Source: a virus. Taken from it: a stretch of 22,790 nt of DNA. The stretch spans positions 1 to 22,790 of the IMG/VR virus record IMGVR_UViG_3300006565_000043; one strand, given 5' to 3'. Below the pieces are notes generated by a model. It searched no databases. It was not told the DNA's origin and saw only the letters and a program-made list of their open reading frames with translations. The position numbers and the translations under genes were made by a program. Below, one piece after another: positions 6,338 through 15,513 of the stretch; within the stretch, counting starts at the first letter, position 1, and each line of letters opens with the position of its first letter.

Positions 6338-9300
6338 GCTAAAGCAATTGCTCTAAAGTCTTTCAATCTGACTGGAACAGATTCATTAGTAGAAGTCATT
6401 ACTATCTTAATATTAAATCCACTGAATTGTTCCAAATCATTTACCGTAAATTGATATTCTGAGAAACCATCTATATTATTAGATTCAACTTTAGCATCTG
6501 CTCTACCATCATTCTTAGAAGAATCTATAATCTCATCACCAAAACCATCACCATCCAAATCAATTAAATTCGTATATCCTGGGAATGGTCTGTATGATTG
6601 AGAAACCTCTGTAGAATCTGCACTATACAATCTATAGAATACTCTTATATCTGCTTCTGATCTAACATTAGCAGCAACTAACACTCTAATTGAAGTTGCT
6701 GGTTGTGCCAAATTAACTCTCTTAGATATAAACATAGATCCATGAGGATCATCAAGTACAGCATTTGTTCTACTATCTGTATCATAATTATCAACACCGA
6801 TAGGATTATTGATCTTATTTCTACCCAATTCAAACATAGCATTCTTAATATCCAATACAGGAGATAAATTCTTATCTGTTGAAGTCATATCAACTTTCAA
6901 AGTAACTGATTTATGCTTAGGAAGATTTGTCAATCTTTCTGATTCATTTGTCTTAGAACAACATAATCTTGGAGTTGGGAAGAATGTAGTCTCATTTAAT
7001 ATAGTTGGTTCAAATCCTTGATCAATAAAGGATATTTCATTTCCACCAGCACTTGTACCACTAACAGTTCTTATTGATGCAGAAGCACGAGTTCCATTTC
7101 CAGGTGTAATTACATTAAATTTAGGTGATAAAGAACTAAACTGGTGATTTTGAGATACTTTTACGGAATTTCCACCAACTCCTTTTTCATCAGTAAAACA
7201 TAACATAGTTTTACCTGATGATCTTGAACTTGTACCTCTATCAATTTCTAAGAAATAATTGTCAATATTTGAAGCATTTCTTAATGTTGTATTAGATGGT
7301 AAATTTATTGTGCTATTAATTCCGACTAATGGGAATCCATTTATTTGATAAGGTTGAATAGTTGATCCTTTTGCATGAACTGAAGCAGTTGAATCCTCAA
7401 GACCTCTGGAAGATAGTGCTAATTTATTCTGATGATCCAATACATATTCGACAATTTCTTGACCAATAAGTGCTTGACCTCTATCAGTAACAATACCAGC
7501 AAACTGTACAAAACATGAAGTATCAGCAACAGATACTGATGTTGAAGATTCAGTTATTTCTAAAGAAGTTTGAGTTAAAATAGAATCTGGTTTAATATTT
7601 TGTATCTTAACAACATTATTAATCCCATGATGTGCATGATTAGGTTGAGTAATTTCTAATACATTACCTGTATTAATATCACTAAGTACTTGAGAACCAT
7701 TAGAACCAATTGTAGTACCAGCAACTTCTGTTCTGGTATCATTAGATGCTCCATAATGAATTAATTGATCTCCATTTGTAAATTCTTGTCCCTGAACATC
7801 TGTTAGATACAATGTATCAAGTGCAGAATTTATTTTAGCAACAGCAAATCTTGCTCCATATCCACTGGTAACAAGAGCACTACTGTTATCAATAGTAAGA
7901 ATGTCTCCTACAACATATCCAGTACCTGATGTAATATTAGTTAAACCATTTGCATCTATAATACCATTAGTAATACTAACAGATACTGTTGCTCCAGATC
8001 CATTACCAGTTACTGCCTTAAGTGGTATTAAATTAGTATTAGTAAATGCATAGTCATTTCCTCTTGCAATAATTTCAAGTTCACTTTCGGCTGGAGATGC
8101 GTTAGTATCTAATCCAGAACCAATTCTTTCAATAATTCCAGTAACACTAGAATCTTCTGGATCTGCTATAGCACCAGTACTTACCTTTCTTCCTATAGGA
8201 AGTGTTGCAGAAGCTGCTGTTCCACTTAAGGAAACTTTAAGTTTTCTTGGATGAGTTCTAATTGGATTATTTGATAATGTTTGAGTATTTTCATTACCTG
8301 GTTCAATAGGACTATTATAGAAGGTAACAGTACCTGAAGGAACGAATGATGCCTTATAAAGTGTAAAGGTTAAATCTTGATATTGACTTGGAGTCCAAAT
8401 AGTTCCGTTTTGTGACTTAAATAAACTACCACCAATATATTGTTTCGTAACAATAGCACTCTCAACATCAGGTAAATTAGCAGTCCTAATAGTCTTCTGA
8501 CCCATTGTAGAAACCCACATCTCATATAAGTCTGAAGAAGGAGATAAGAATACAATAGCATATTCTTTACCTGCTTCCAAATAAACAGGAGATGGGAATC
8601 TAATATTTGTTGCTATAGATGCATCATCTGATACTTGAATATCATCTGGACTTAATGCAACTTGAGCATAATCTTGCACAAGGAAACTTGTTGGAGTACC
8701 TAATTCAACATCTCTAAGTTCTACAAATACTCTGGCATTAGGATCTTTACTTGCAAAATAAACATCAAATGATGTTAAGAATGCTCCACTTTCATCAACA
8801 GCAAATGACTGTGCCAAGGGATCTCTATATGGAGCTTCAACTCTCACAGTATCTGATTCTTGATTTACAGAAACTTGATGTGTTATGGAATTAGGTTTCT
8901 GTGTAGGTGCAGGTGGAACTCTAACTCCAACCGTTGATGTTGCCTGAGTTAAAATACTACCTGTTCCAGTATAAGTTCCAGATGCATCACTTGCATAAGC
9001 AGTGCTTCCTGGTAAAGTAACAGTTCCAGGAGGTGTAGCAGTTATCCTAAAGGTTTTAGTTCCAGTATAGAATAAATTATGTGGCATTGGGGACTGGTTA
9101 GCATCTCTAAAGAAAAATGTTCCTAATACATCACCCCAATTATCAGAATATAATGAAACATCAGTTACAGTAGCATTAGCACCACTTTGCTCACCTACAA
9201 TATTAGCACCATCAACAACATATCCATAGTAACTTGGACTGTTTGCCAATGCAACTATATCAATATTAAACAGTTTAGAAGTTGCTGAATATGATACAGA

Positions 9301-12300
9301 AGGTGCTGGTCTTGTTCTATCAAAAGGATCTACTGTATATTTTTCTACCTTTCTACCTGAACTAATTTCTGGTGGAAGTTCATATACGCCTCCACCTACA
9401 CCTGCTATAAGACTATCCAGAATATAAGATTGAGGAACAATCTCCCAAGATTCACCAATCTTATGTTCTGGTGCTTTAACTCTTACATATCCAATCTGTA
9501 CACCATTTTTCATAATCTTTGCATTTTCACCTATAGTGAAAGATCCAGATTGCATTTCAATTTCAATCAATTTAGGGAATATATCAGGTATTCCACTATC
9601 CAATTTATGATAATGTTTAGTAAATGCCTTTAATCCATTAGCGTTAAATCCAACGTTTCTGGATCTCATAAATGGATCCGTTGCACCACTAATCTTAATA
9701 CTTTCAACATAATCAAATTCTTTAGAAGGTCCTTCTAATGTATTAGTGAAACTTGTTTCAATAGTCCTTGTAGTGGTTGTAGTTTTAGTAGTTGTGGTAT
9801 CAACATGATTTCCTATCCAATCTCTACTATCATCAGGTTCAACCTCGACAGAAGTTACATCAACATCAGTTTTAGATGCAGTTGTATCAGACTCAACATT
9901 AGATGATTCTACCCATGTTGCCCCAGTAGATTCTTTTCTCCAATTATCAACATAGATTGTTCTTATCCAGTTATCTGATGCTGGATCAAGTATTATACCA
10001 CCAACATAAACAATAACATTAAATGGATTAATATTTTCAACATTTGATGCTTGAGTATTTTTAATCCAATCAACTTCACTATATGCTAAAGTTAATAAAT
10101 CACCTGTTTTTTGGCAATTTTCATCTAATAGTTTATAATTCGCTGAAGTATCTACTATTCTTTCATCAAGACTTGGCATAAGTGCCAATTCAGCAGGAAT
10201 TGACCACATATCAACTGCACTAATCAATTCTTTATTAACTACATCAACATCACATCTAGAACCATCTTCAGTTCTCTTTCCAGTAGCATTAAAATCTATA
10301 AAACTTCTATCTTTAAAATCATTTACTACAAACCCACTCTTAAATCTATCAATACCATCAGCATCTGTAACTTGTAATGATTTTGTATCAAGTTCAAGTG
10401 CTGTAAGAGAAGTCATAATCTCAAGATTATCAATTCTTTTTTCAAGTTTACCAATATCTCTCATGGTAAATCTTCTATTATCAAATAATTTAATATTAGG
10501 ATCAGTAATAGGATTATAAAGATAAGGTGGAAGACTTATCTGAGCTACCTCCATAGAATCACCAATTTCTGTTGGTGGTGCTGGTTTGTCAGCAGAAACT
10601 CCTTTAATAAGTTTAACTTGTTCAAATTTATTAATAACAAGTTTATCAATTCTTGGAAGATAATAAGTATATCCCAAAATAGAACTTTCATTTGGAGTTA
10701 TTGAATATTTTGTATTCGTTTCAAATGATCTTGATTCAAACGCAAAAGGAGATCTATCTGTAGTTGTAGATGAATCAAAAGGTCTTACCCTTGGTCTAAA
10801 ATCTAATATATCAGAGGCTCTATCCCTACCTATTGCTGGTATATCCGAAGTATATCTTTCTTTAGTATATGAATTTACTGTAAATAAATCTCCATTATTT
10901 CCACTTGCTACTTTATAGTAATCAAATATTACTAATAGTCTCTTAGATGGTACAGATCCATTATTTTTTCTAACCAATCTCGAATAATCTGAATATTGTT
11001 TCTTATGTCCTTTATCAAGACTATAATTACTGGTCTTATCAATATAATTACCTGCAGTATAAGTTTGAAGAACAGATTCAATATTAGATTCTTTAAAGTT
11101 AATTGTCTCACCAACAGTAAAGGTATTTCCATTTAAATATACAAATTCTATATTTTCTCCATCAACTCTATTAACAATTTGTCCTATTGCTCTACTATCA
11201 TTTCCAACAATCTTTTCACCTACAATTGAATTTTCATTTAAACTAAGTCCAGATACAAATGTTAATTTATCAAGAGTTGGTGCTACAGTATTCTTTGATT
11301 CATAAACAGCATGAATCTTAACAACGTCAGGAACATTTAATGATATATTATCATCTTCTACTCTCAAACCATAATACTTATTCTGAACCAACCCACCATT
11401 AGTAGAAACACCAACAGTTTTTGATACTTCTAATTGAGAACTTCTTACATAATCTTTAGATTTACTAGTTAATCCAATTTTCTTTAGAGTTGTATTTAAA
11501 ATTACCGCAGTAGAATTATTTAATCCAATAAATTCAATATCATTACCATTATTTTTAACATTGACTTGATTTGAACTTAATTTTTCTATAGCACCAGTAG
11601 CATACATTAATGAATATTTTTCATCATCATAAGGTTCAAAAAATGCACTTGAAATACCAGTAGAAACATCTAATACATCAGAAGTAGATAGTTCTAATGT
11701 ACCACTTGAAGAAGTTAACTTACCAGTAACTTGTTTTGAAATAATAACATTTGAATCTGATGTATCAACAGCAGAAATATTTTTCTTAGGAAGTTTTGTA
11801 TATAATCCAGACTTATTAAGATTAATAATAGCAGGTCTTTTAATTCTAAATGTTGATGTAGTTGTTATACCTGCAGGTAAATATTGTGGTTTTCCTCCAC
11901 ATACACCTTCAACAACTTCAACTGGTTTAAGTGTCAGTTCACTCCCATCTGAACTTATAGCATCTACTATATTATAAGTATCATCACTTGCTAATCCAGT
12001 TGAAAATCCTACAATAGCACCAGTACTTATTCCAACTTTACCTGAAAATCTTCTTCTTGGGCAAGTTGCTTTAGATGTAGAAGAATCTACACCTTCAATT
12101 GTTAACTGATCAAATCCAGAAAAATTAGGTAATATTTTATCATATAATACTGCATCAGCATTAAAATTAACTGCTAATTGGTTATTTAATGTAGATGACT
12201 TTTGATGAACTGATTTTATATCATCAACAGTATACGATTTTGCTGTAATAACTGTTGATTGTGAAGATGTATTCTGTTCGTTAATTTTTAACGACTCACC

Positions 12301-13893
12301 TTGAACAAAAGTACCTGTAGTTTGGGATAAAATAAGTTCACTTGGATTATGTCCAGAAACATAACCAACCGCACCACTACTTACACCTCTAACTCTACTA
12401 TGCAAAGGTATTTGAGTTGCTATTGTTCCTGGATTTGATATTTGAAGATATGTATAAGTTTGTACATCAAATAGATATAAATCCCATACAGTAGAACTAC
12501 CAGTATATGGAGCATCTGCTAAACCAAACCAATAAACTCTAGCCTGACCTACCTTAACACCAGGACCCTGTGCAGGGTTAGAAGAAGATAATCTTCTTTC
12601 ATTATGCAATGATACAACATTTTCACCACTACCAACTGGATCTCCAATGTTTATATAAGGGAATCCATCAATATTATTAATCTTAAGTAAACTTCCCATT
12701 TGGAAACCAACTGAAGAAGATTTTATAGTTTTAGTATCTCTTGGTTTGTCAATATCTAAAACAGTTGTTCCTGGTAAATTTACATCAAAACCTCTAACAT
12801 ATGCTGTACCTGGAGATAACTTAACACACATTGTATCTTCAGAAGGATCATTACCTTCGTCAGTTTTTTCAGTATCAAGATATAATCCAGCAGAATCAAT
12901 TTCATTATTCAAAGAATTTTGAATATTTACTCTAAATGGTTTTACAGCATAATTTCCAGATTCTTCATATGTTCTTTTAGCAAAATACTTCTTAATTTCA
13001 GAATAAACTGATGTATCTTGAAGTTTCTTTATTTCACCCTTACGTATTCTTATTAATTCTACAAAATTAGTATCATTAAAATCTAAAAGAGATTTTTTGG
13101 CTAATTTAACTCTTATTCTAAATCTATCAGCACCTGGTGCAGCATAATTAGTAAATCCTTTTGCATTATCATTTAATGATGGATCATCATTAGCATTAAC
13201 AACTTCTTCAATAACATCAAAACCTACTCTATAAGAAGGTTTATTTGAATAAGGTTCAAGAACAATAAGAGACTTTTCAACATCTACAAATGTTCCTCTT
13301 ACAAAATAAACACCATTATCAACACCTACAGCAGATCCTATTGAAGTTGCATCTTCTGTTGATAATGTTAATACAGTTTCACCTGCAACCAAAGTTGTAT
13401 TTCCGTAAGTAACATTCTCCTCTAATAAAAGTATTTCAGCATTTGGAAAAGAAGTACTTTCTCCAGTTGATCCAGACTCAGTATACTTAATAAAAATAGT
13501 AATATCATCAATACCATCATTAGGTGGTAAAATATAATTCTTGATAGTTCCAACTATTTGAGAATTCTGCCCCTTTACTCTTGTACCTTTACCATTATTA
13601 TTATTAATTAAAGCATCAAGATATACTGTAATATCAATTCCAAGATGATCTGGATTTACTTTAGCTGAAAAATATGTGCTATCATACGTTACAGATCCTG
13701 GTATAACCATAGATCCTTCTTTAAAAATATGACTTCCAAAAGATTCTAATTGGTTTTGTAATATTGATTGCAGACCTGTTAATTCTCTAGCCTGAACAGG
13801 ATGTCCTGGCTTAAATAAAACCTTATAAAAATTATCTGCCTTATCAAAATCATCATAATAAGGACTTATATTTAAGTTAGTCTTTTGTGGCAT
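6334..13893 (-). CDS. Giant baseplate/tail structural protein, DUF4815-type
   Basis: This 2519-aa protein lies where T4 carries gp9 and gp10, directly after gp8 (6-nt gap). The N-terminus has SPYYDDFD...KVLFKPGHPVQARELTGLQ followed by SILQNQLESFGSHIFKEGSM, which I recognise as the DUF4815 signature of large phage tail proteins. Further along are a DPFMRSRNVGFNANGLK element (near 9650), which matches the FMR-R...GLKP motif of many baseplate or fibre proteins. Next comes DPLAQSFAVDESGAFLTSFD (near 8800), usual in the same family, then a GxGY module (7876-8020) and an Ig-like RG...HAKG module (about 7350-7560). Near the C-terminus, residues 2445-2453 read DLDGDGFGD, a likely calcium loop. It probably trimerises on the baseplate rim and may replace gp10/gp9 as fibre attachment; that is inferred from position. 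No signal peptide or enzyme motif is seen. Confidence 0.9.
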   Translation of the reverse strand: MPQKTNLNISPYYDDFDKADNFYKVLFKPGHPVQARELTGLQSILQNQLESFGSHIFKEGSMVIPGSVTYDSTYFSAKVNPDHLGIDITVYLDALINNNNGKGTRVKGQNSQIVGTIKNYILPPNDGIDDITIFIKYTESGSTGESTSFPNAEILLLEENVTYGNTTLVAGETVLTLSTEDATSIGSAVGVDNGVYFVRGTFVDVEKSLIVLEPYSNKPSYRVGFDVIEEVVNANDDPSLNDNAKGFTNYAAPGADRFRIRVKLAKKSLLDFNDTNFVELIRIRKGEIKKLQDTSVYSEIKKYFAKRTYEESGNYAVKPFRVNIQNSLNNEIDSAGLYLDTEKTDEGNDPSEDTMCVKLSPGTAYVRGFDVNLPGTTVLDIDKPRDTKTIKSSSVGFQMGSLLKINNIDGFPYINIGDPVGSGENVVSLHNERRLSSSNPAQGPGVKVGQARVYWFGLADAPYTGSSTVWDLYLFDVQTYTYLQISNPGTIATQIPLHSRVRGVSSGAVGYVSGHNPSELILSQTTGTFVQGESLKINEQNTSSQSTVITAKSYTVDDIKSVHQKSSTLNNQLAVNFNADAVLYDKILPNFSGFDQLTIEGVDSSTSKATCPRRRFSGKVGISTGAIVGFSTGLASDDTYNIVDAISSDGSELTLKPVEVVEGVCGGKPQYLPAGITTTSTFRIKRPAIINLNKSGLYTKLPKKNISAVDTSDSNVIISKQVTGKLTSSSGTLELSTSDVLDVSTGISSAFFEPYDDEKYSLMYATGAIEKLSSNQVNVKNNGNDIEFIGLNNSTAVILNTTLKKIGLTSKSKDYVRSSQLEVSKTVGVSTNGGLVQNKYYGLRVEDDNISLNVPDVVKIHAVYESKNTVAPTLDKLTFVSGLSLNENSIVGEKIVGNDSRAIGQIVNRVDGENIEFVYLNGNTFTVGETINFKESNIESVLQTYTAGNYIDKTSNYSLDKGHKKQYSDYSRLVRKNNGSVPSKRLLVIFDYYKVASGNNGDLFTVNSYTKERYTSDIPAIGRDRASDILDFRPRVRPFDSSTTTDRSPFAFESRSFETNTKYSITPNESSILGYTYYLPRIDKLVINKFEQVKLIKGVSADKPAPPTEIGDSMEVAQISLPPYLYNPITDPNIKLFDNRRFTMRDIGKLEKRIDNLEIMTSLTALELDTKSLQVTDADGIDRFKSGFVVNDFKDRSFIDFNATGKRTEDGSRCDVDVVNKELISAVDMWSIPAELALMPSLDERIVDTSANYKLLDENCQKTGDLLTLAYSEVDWIKNTQASNVENINPFNVIVYVGGIILDPASDNWIRTIYVDNWRKESTGATWVESSNVESDTTASKTDVDVTSVEVEPDDSRDWIGNHVDTTTTKTTTTTRTIETSFTNTLEGPSKEFDYVESIKISGATDPFMRSRNVGFNANGLKAFTKHYHKLDSGIPDIFPKLIEIEMQSGSFTIGENAKIMKNGVQIGYVRVKAPEHKIGESWEIVPQSYILDSLIAGVGGGVYELPPEISSGRKVEKYTVDPFDRTRPAPSVSYSATSKLFNIDIVALANSPSYYGYVVDGANIVGEQSGANATVTDVSLYSDNWGDVLGTFFFRDANQSPMPHNLFYTGTKTFRITATPPGTVTLPGSTAYASDASGTYTGTGSILTQATSTVGVRVPPAPTQKPNSITHQVSVNQESDTVRVEAPYRDPLAQSFAVDESGAFLTSFDVYFASKDPNARVFVELRDVELGTPTSFLVQDYAQVALSPDDIQVSDDASIATNIRFPSPVYLEAGKEYAIVFLSPSSDLYEMWVSTMGQKTIRTANLPDVESAIVTKQYIGGSLFKSQNGTIWTPSQYQDLTFTLYKASFVPSGTVTFYNSPIEPGNENTQTLSNNPIRTHPRKLKVSLSGTAASATLPIGRKVSTGAIADPEDSSVTGIIERIGSGLDTNASPAESELEIIARGNDYAFTNTNLIPLKAVTGNGSGATVSVSITNGIIDANGLTNITSGTGYVVGDILTIDNSSALVTSGYGARFAVAKINSALDTLYLTDVQGQEFTNGDQLIHYGASNDTRTEVAGTTIGSNGSQVLSDINTGNVLEITQPNHAHHGINNVVKIQNIKPDSILTQTSLEITESSTSVSVADTSCFVQFAGIVTDRGQALIGQEIVEYVLDHQNKLALSSRGLEDSTASVHAKGSTIQPYQINGFPLVGINSTINLPSNTTLRNASNIDNYFLEIDRGTSSRSSGKTMLCFTDEKGVGGNSVKVSQNHQFSSLSPKFNVITPGNGTRASASIRTVSGTSAGGNEISFIDQGFEPTILNETTFFPTPRLCCSKTNESERLTNLPKHKSVTLKVDMTSTDKNLSPVLDIKNAMFELGRNKINNPIGVDNYDTDSRTNAVLDDPHGSMFISKRVNLAQPATSIRVLVAANVRSEADIRVFYRLYSADSTEVSQSYRPFPGYTNLIDLDGDGFGDEIIDSSKNDGRADAKVESNNIDGFSEYQFTVNDLEQFSGFNIKIVMTSTNESVPVRLKDFRAIALA

Positions 13894-13899
13894 TTTTCT

Positions 13900-15474
13900 T
13901 TAGAATTCCAGGATGATTTTAATGTCTTCTTTTTGACGAGAATTTCGAGCAATCAAAGGTCTATTATCTAAGTAGATTATTTCCCCTGATCCTTTATTTA
14001 TCTCACTATCAGATAACCCTGCATTAAAGGTTACTCCTAAATTGATTAATTTAGTTCCAGTTGGATTTGTTGATATTCCAGAAAAGTCAGTATGAACAGA
14101 TCCAGAGAAAGCAGATGTAGATCCTTTTATCTGATTTGCTGTTCCTACAGATTCAAACCCATATATTCTACCAGTAGTTGATATACCAGAATAATCAGTC
14201 TGATCATCTGTTGTAGTATAATTTAAAGATCTATCTCTAAAATACTTTAGAACTTTAGTATCTTTATCATAAGAAGCAACATAAGCAGTAGCAATTTTTC
14301 CATTATTTGGTGCTACAGTTAGAGTTTGCTTAATTTCTTCACCAACTTGTGGTGTACCTGTAACAGTATCAAACTTAACTGCTTGCAGTGAGGAGAAAGT
14401 ATTGTCTGTATATGTAACAGCAGTTCCTACTTTAGTGGGATTCTTTACAATACCAACTTGTGCAAACTTTGAATCTGTTGGAAAATCCTTGGTAGAATCA
14501 TCAAATCTTGCATAGATTAGAACTCTATCAGTTCCCAACTCAGTATAAATGTCATAACCATGACCTAATGATGGTGGAATTACTGGAATTAATTTTGCTC
14601 TATTTGTGGTAGAGACATTACTGTTTAAAGTTCCTAAGTCAACTAAGGCATAACTATATCCATTACCACCAGAACTAACGTTTGCATTAGTTATTTTACC
14701 ATTAACAACATCAATTATCGCCTTTGCACCAGTTCCATCACCAATTATGTCAACTTCTTGACCATATCCATTAGCATATTGAGCACCTTCCTTTTCTATA
14801 AAGATATGCTTAATTTGATTATTATTTACAGAAGAATCTCCATTTTCTCTAACTGCTCTAATACCAGAATCTGTATTTGATCCCCAATTATTAGGAACTG
14901 TTATATATTCTGTTGAGTCAAACTTAATAATATCACTTGGTGAGATTGTAAATAGATATTTCCAAATATATCCATCACCACTATTACCAGCCTTTGTTGG
15001 TTCTAAATCAGTAAAAGTTGGTTCATCTTGCGATATACTACCTTTTGGATTAGATCCATCACCACCATTATCAATACAAGCATAAACTTTAAAATCAGAA
15101 TTTATTACAAAATAATTTGCTTCATATAATCTAGCAGCAGAATTTATTGGACTAGGATTAGATACACTATAATCATCTCTATAAATTTCATACCTATTAC
15201 CAGAAACCCAATCTACCTTTCTTACAATTCTTCTAATATTTGCGGAAGATATTTTCTTACCAAACATCATAGTATCACCAACGTGTGACCTATAAGAAAA
15301 ATTATCTACAGGTGAAGGTGTATTTGACTGCCAACCAGAAGATCTACCATAACCAACTGTTGCTGGATTAGATAAACCAATAAAAACATAATAAGAATTG
15401 TTATCAGATTCTACTGATTCTACAAAATTATTCGCATTTAGAATTCTAAATTGATCAGTAACAATTGCCGACAT
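13900..15474 (-). CDS. gp8: Baseplate wedge protein gp8
   Basis: T4 gp8 (334 aa) forms dimers in each baseplate wedge, binding gp7 and gp10. This 524-aa protein shows the family pattern: AIVTDQFRILNANNFVESV (T4 AIVTSKFRTEKMLNFYNSI), YYVFIGLSNP, a HVGDTMMFGKKISSANIRRI block (residues about 64-83, T4 THMMGTVKVLPSMLDAVIPR), VDWVSGNRYEIYRDD, GDGYIWKYLFTISPSD (T4 GDGYVWEYLFEIPPDV) and EYITVPNNWG. The C-terminus is GEIIYLDNRPLIARNSRQKE and then DIKIILEF (T4 GEMIYMENRPPIIMAMDQTE). About 190 extra residues in the middle include a paired GxGY module (residues about 226-281). The start ATG at 15474 follows a TATAAATA promoter by 24 nt. The next gene begins 6 nt after the stop, with the two presumably forming part of one wedge operon. 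Confidence 0.95.
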   Translation of the reverse strand: MSAIVTDQFRILNANNFVESVESDNNSYYVFIGLSNPATVGYGRSSGWQSNTPSPVDNFSYRSHVGDTMMFGKKISSANIRRIVRKVDWVSGNRYEIYRDDYSVSNPSPINSAARLYEANYFVINSDFKVYACIDNGGDGSNPKGSISQDEPTFTDLEPTKAGNSGDGYIWKYLFTISPSDIIKFDSTEYITVPNNWGSNTDSGIRAVRENGDSSVNNNQIKHIFIEKEGAQYANGYGQEVDIIGDGTGAKAIIDVVNGKITNANVSSGGNGYSYALVDLGTLNSNVSTTNRAKLIPVIPPSLGHGYDIYTELGTDRVLIYARFDDSTKDFPTDSKFAQVGIVKNPTKVGTAVTYTDNTFSSLQAVKFDTVTGTPQVGEEIKQTLTVAPNNGKIATAYVASYDKDTKVLKYFRDRSLNYTTTDDQTDYSGISTTGRIYGFESVGTANQIKGSTSAFSGSVHTDFSGISTNPTGTKLINLGVTFNAGLSDSEINKGSGEIIYLDNRPLIARNSRQKEDIKIILEF

Positions 15475-15497
15475 CGTAATTAAACTACTTTTTTCTC

Positions 15498-15505
15498 TAT
15501 TTATA
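15498..15505 (-). promoter_or_regulatory. T4-type late promoter (TATAAATA) before gp8
   Basis: The minus strand reads CACTATAAATAGAGA here, with an exact TATAAATA late -10 element. It lies in the 39-nt gap between the stop of the giant gp7-position gene and the gp8 ATG. Transcription would start near 15492, giving a leader of about 18 nt. The leader contains GAGAAAAAAG but no strong Shine-Dalgarno sequence. The site should drive gp8, the DUF4815-type gene and the two small genes as a late unit, possibly on top of read-through from upstream. Confidence 0.7.
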
Positions 15506-15513
15506 GTGATTTA

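Noticed and set aside
6334-13893. Naming the 2519-aa protein gp9, gp10 or gp12
   Set aside because: Only its position after gp8 supports this. I could not find direct residue matches to those T4 proteins, so no symbol is given.
13996-14003. GATAAATA on the minus strand about 100 nt before the DUF4815-type gene as a late promoter
   Set aside because: It has one mismatch to TATAAATA, lies inside the gp8 coding sequence (around residues EINKGSGE), and such near-matches are expected by chance in AT-rich DNA.
15475-15513. A rho-independent terminator after the giant gp7-position gene
   Set aside because: No GC-rich stem followed by a T run is present in the gap; the sequence is better explained as a late promoter and leader.
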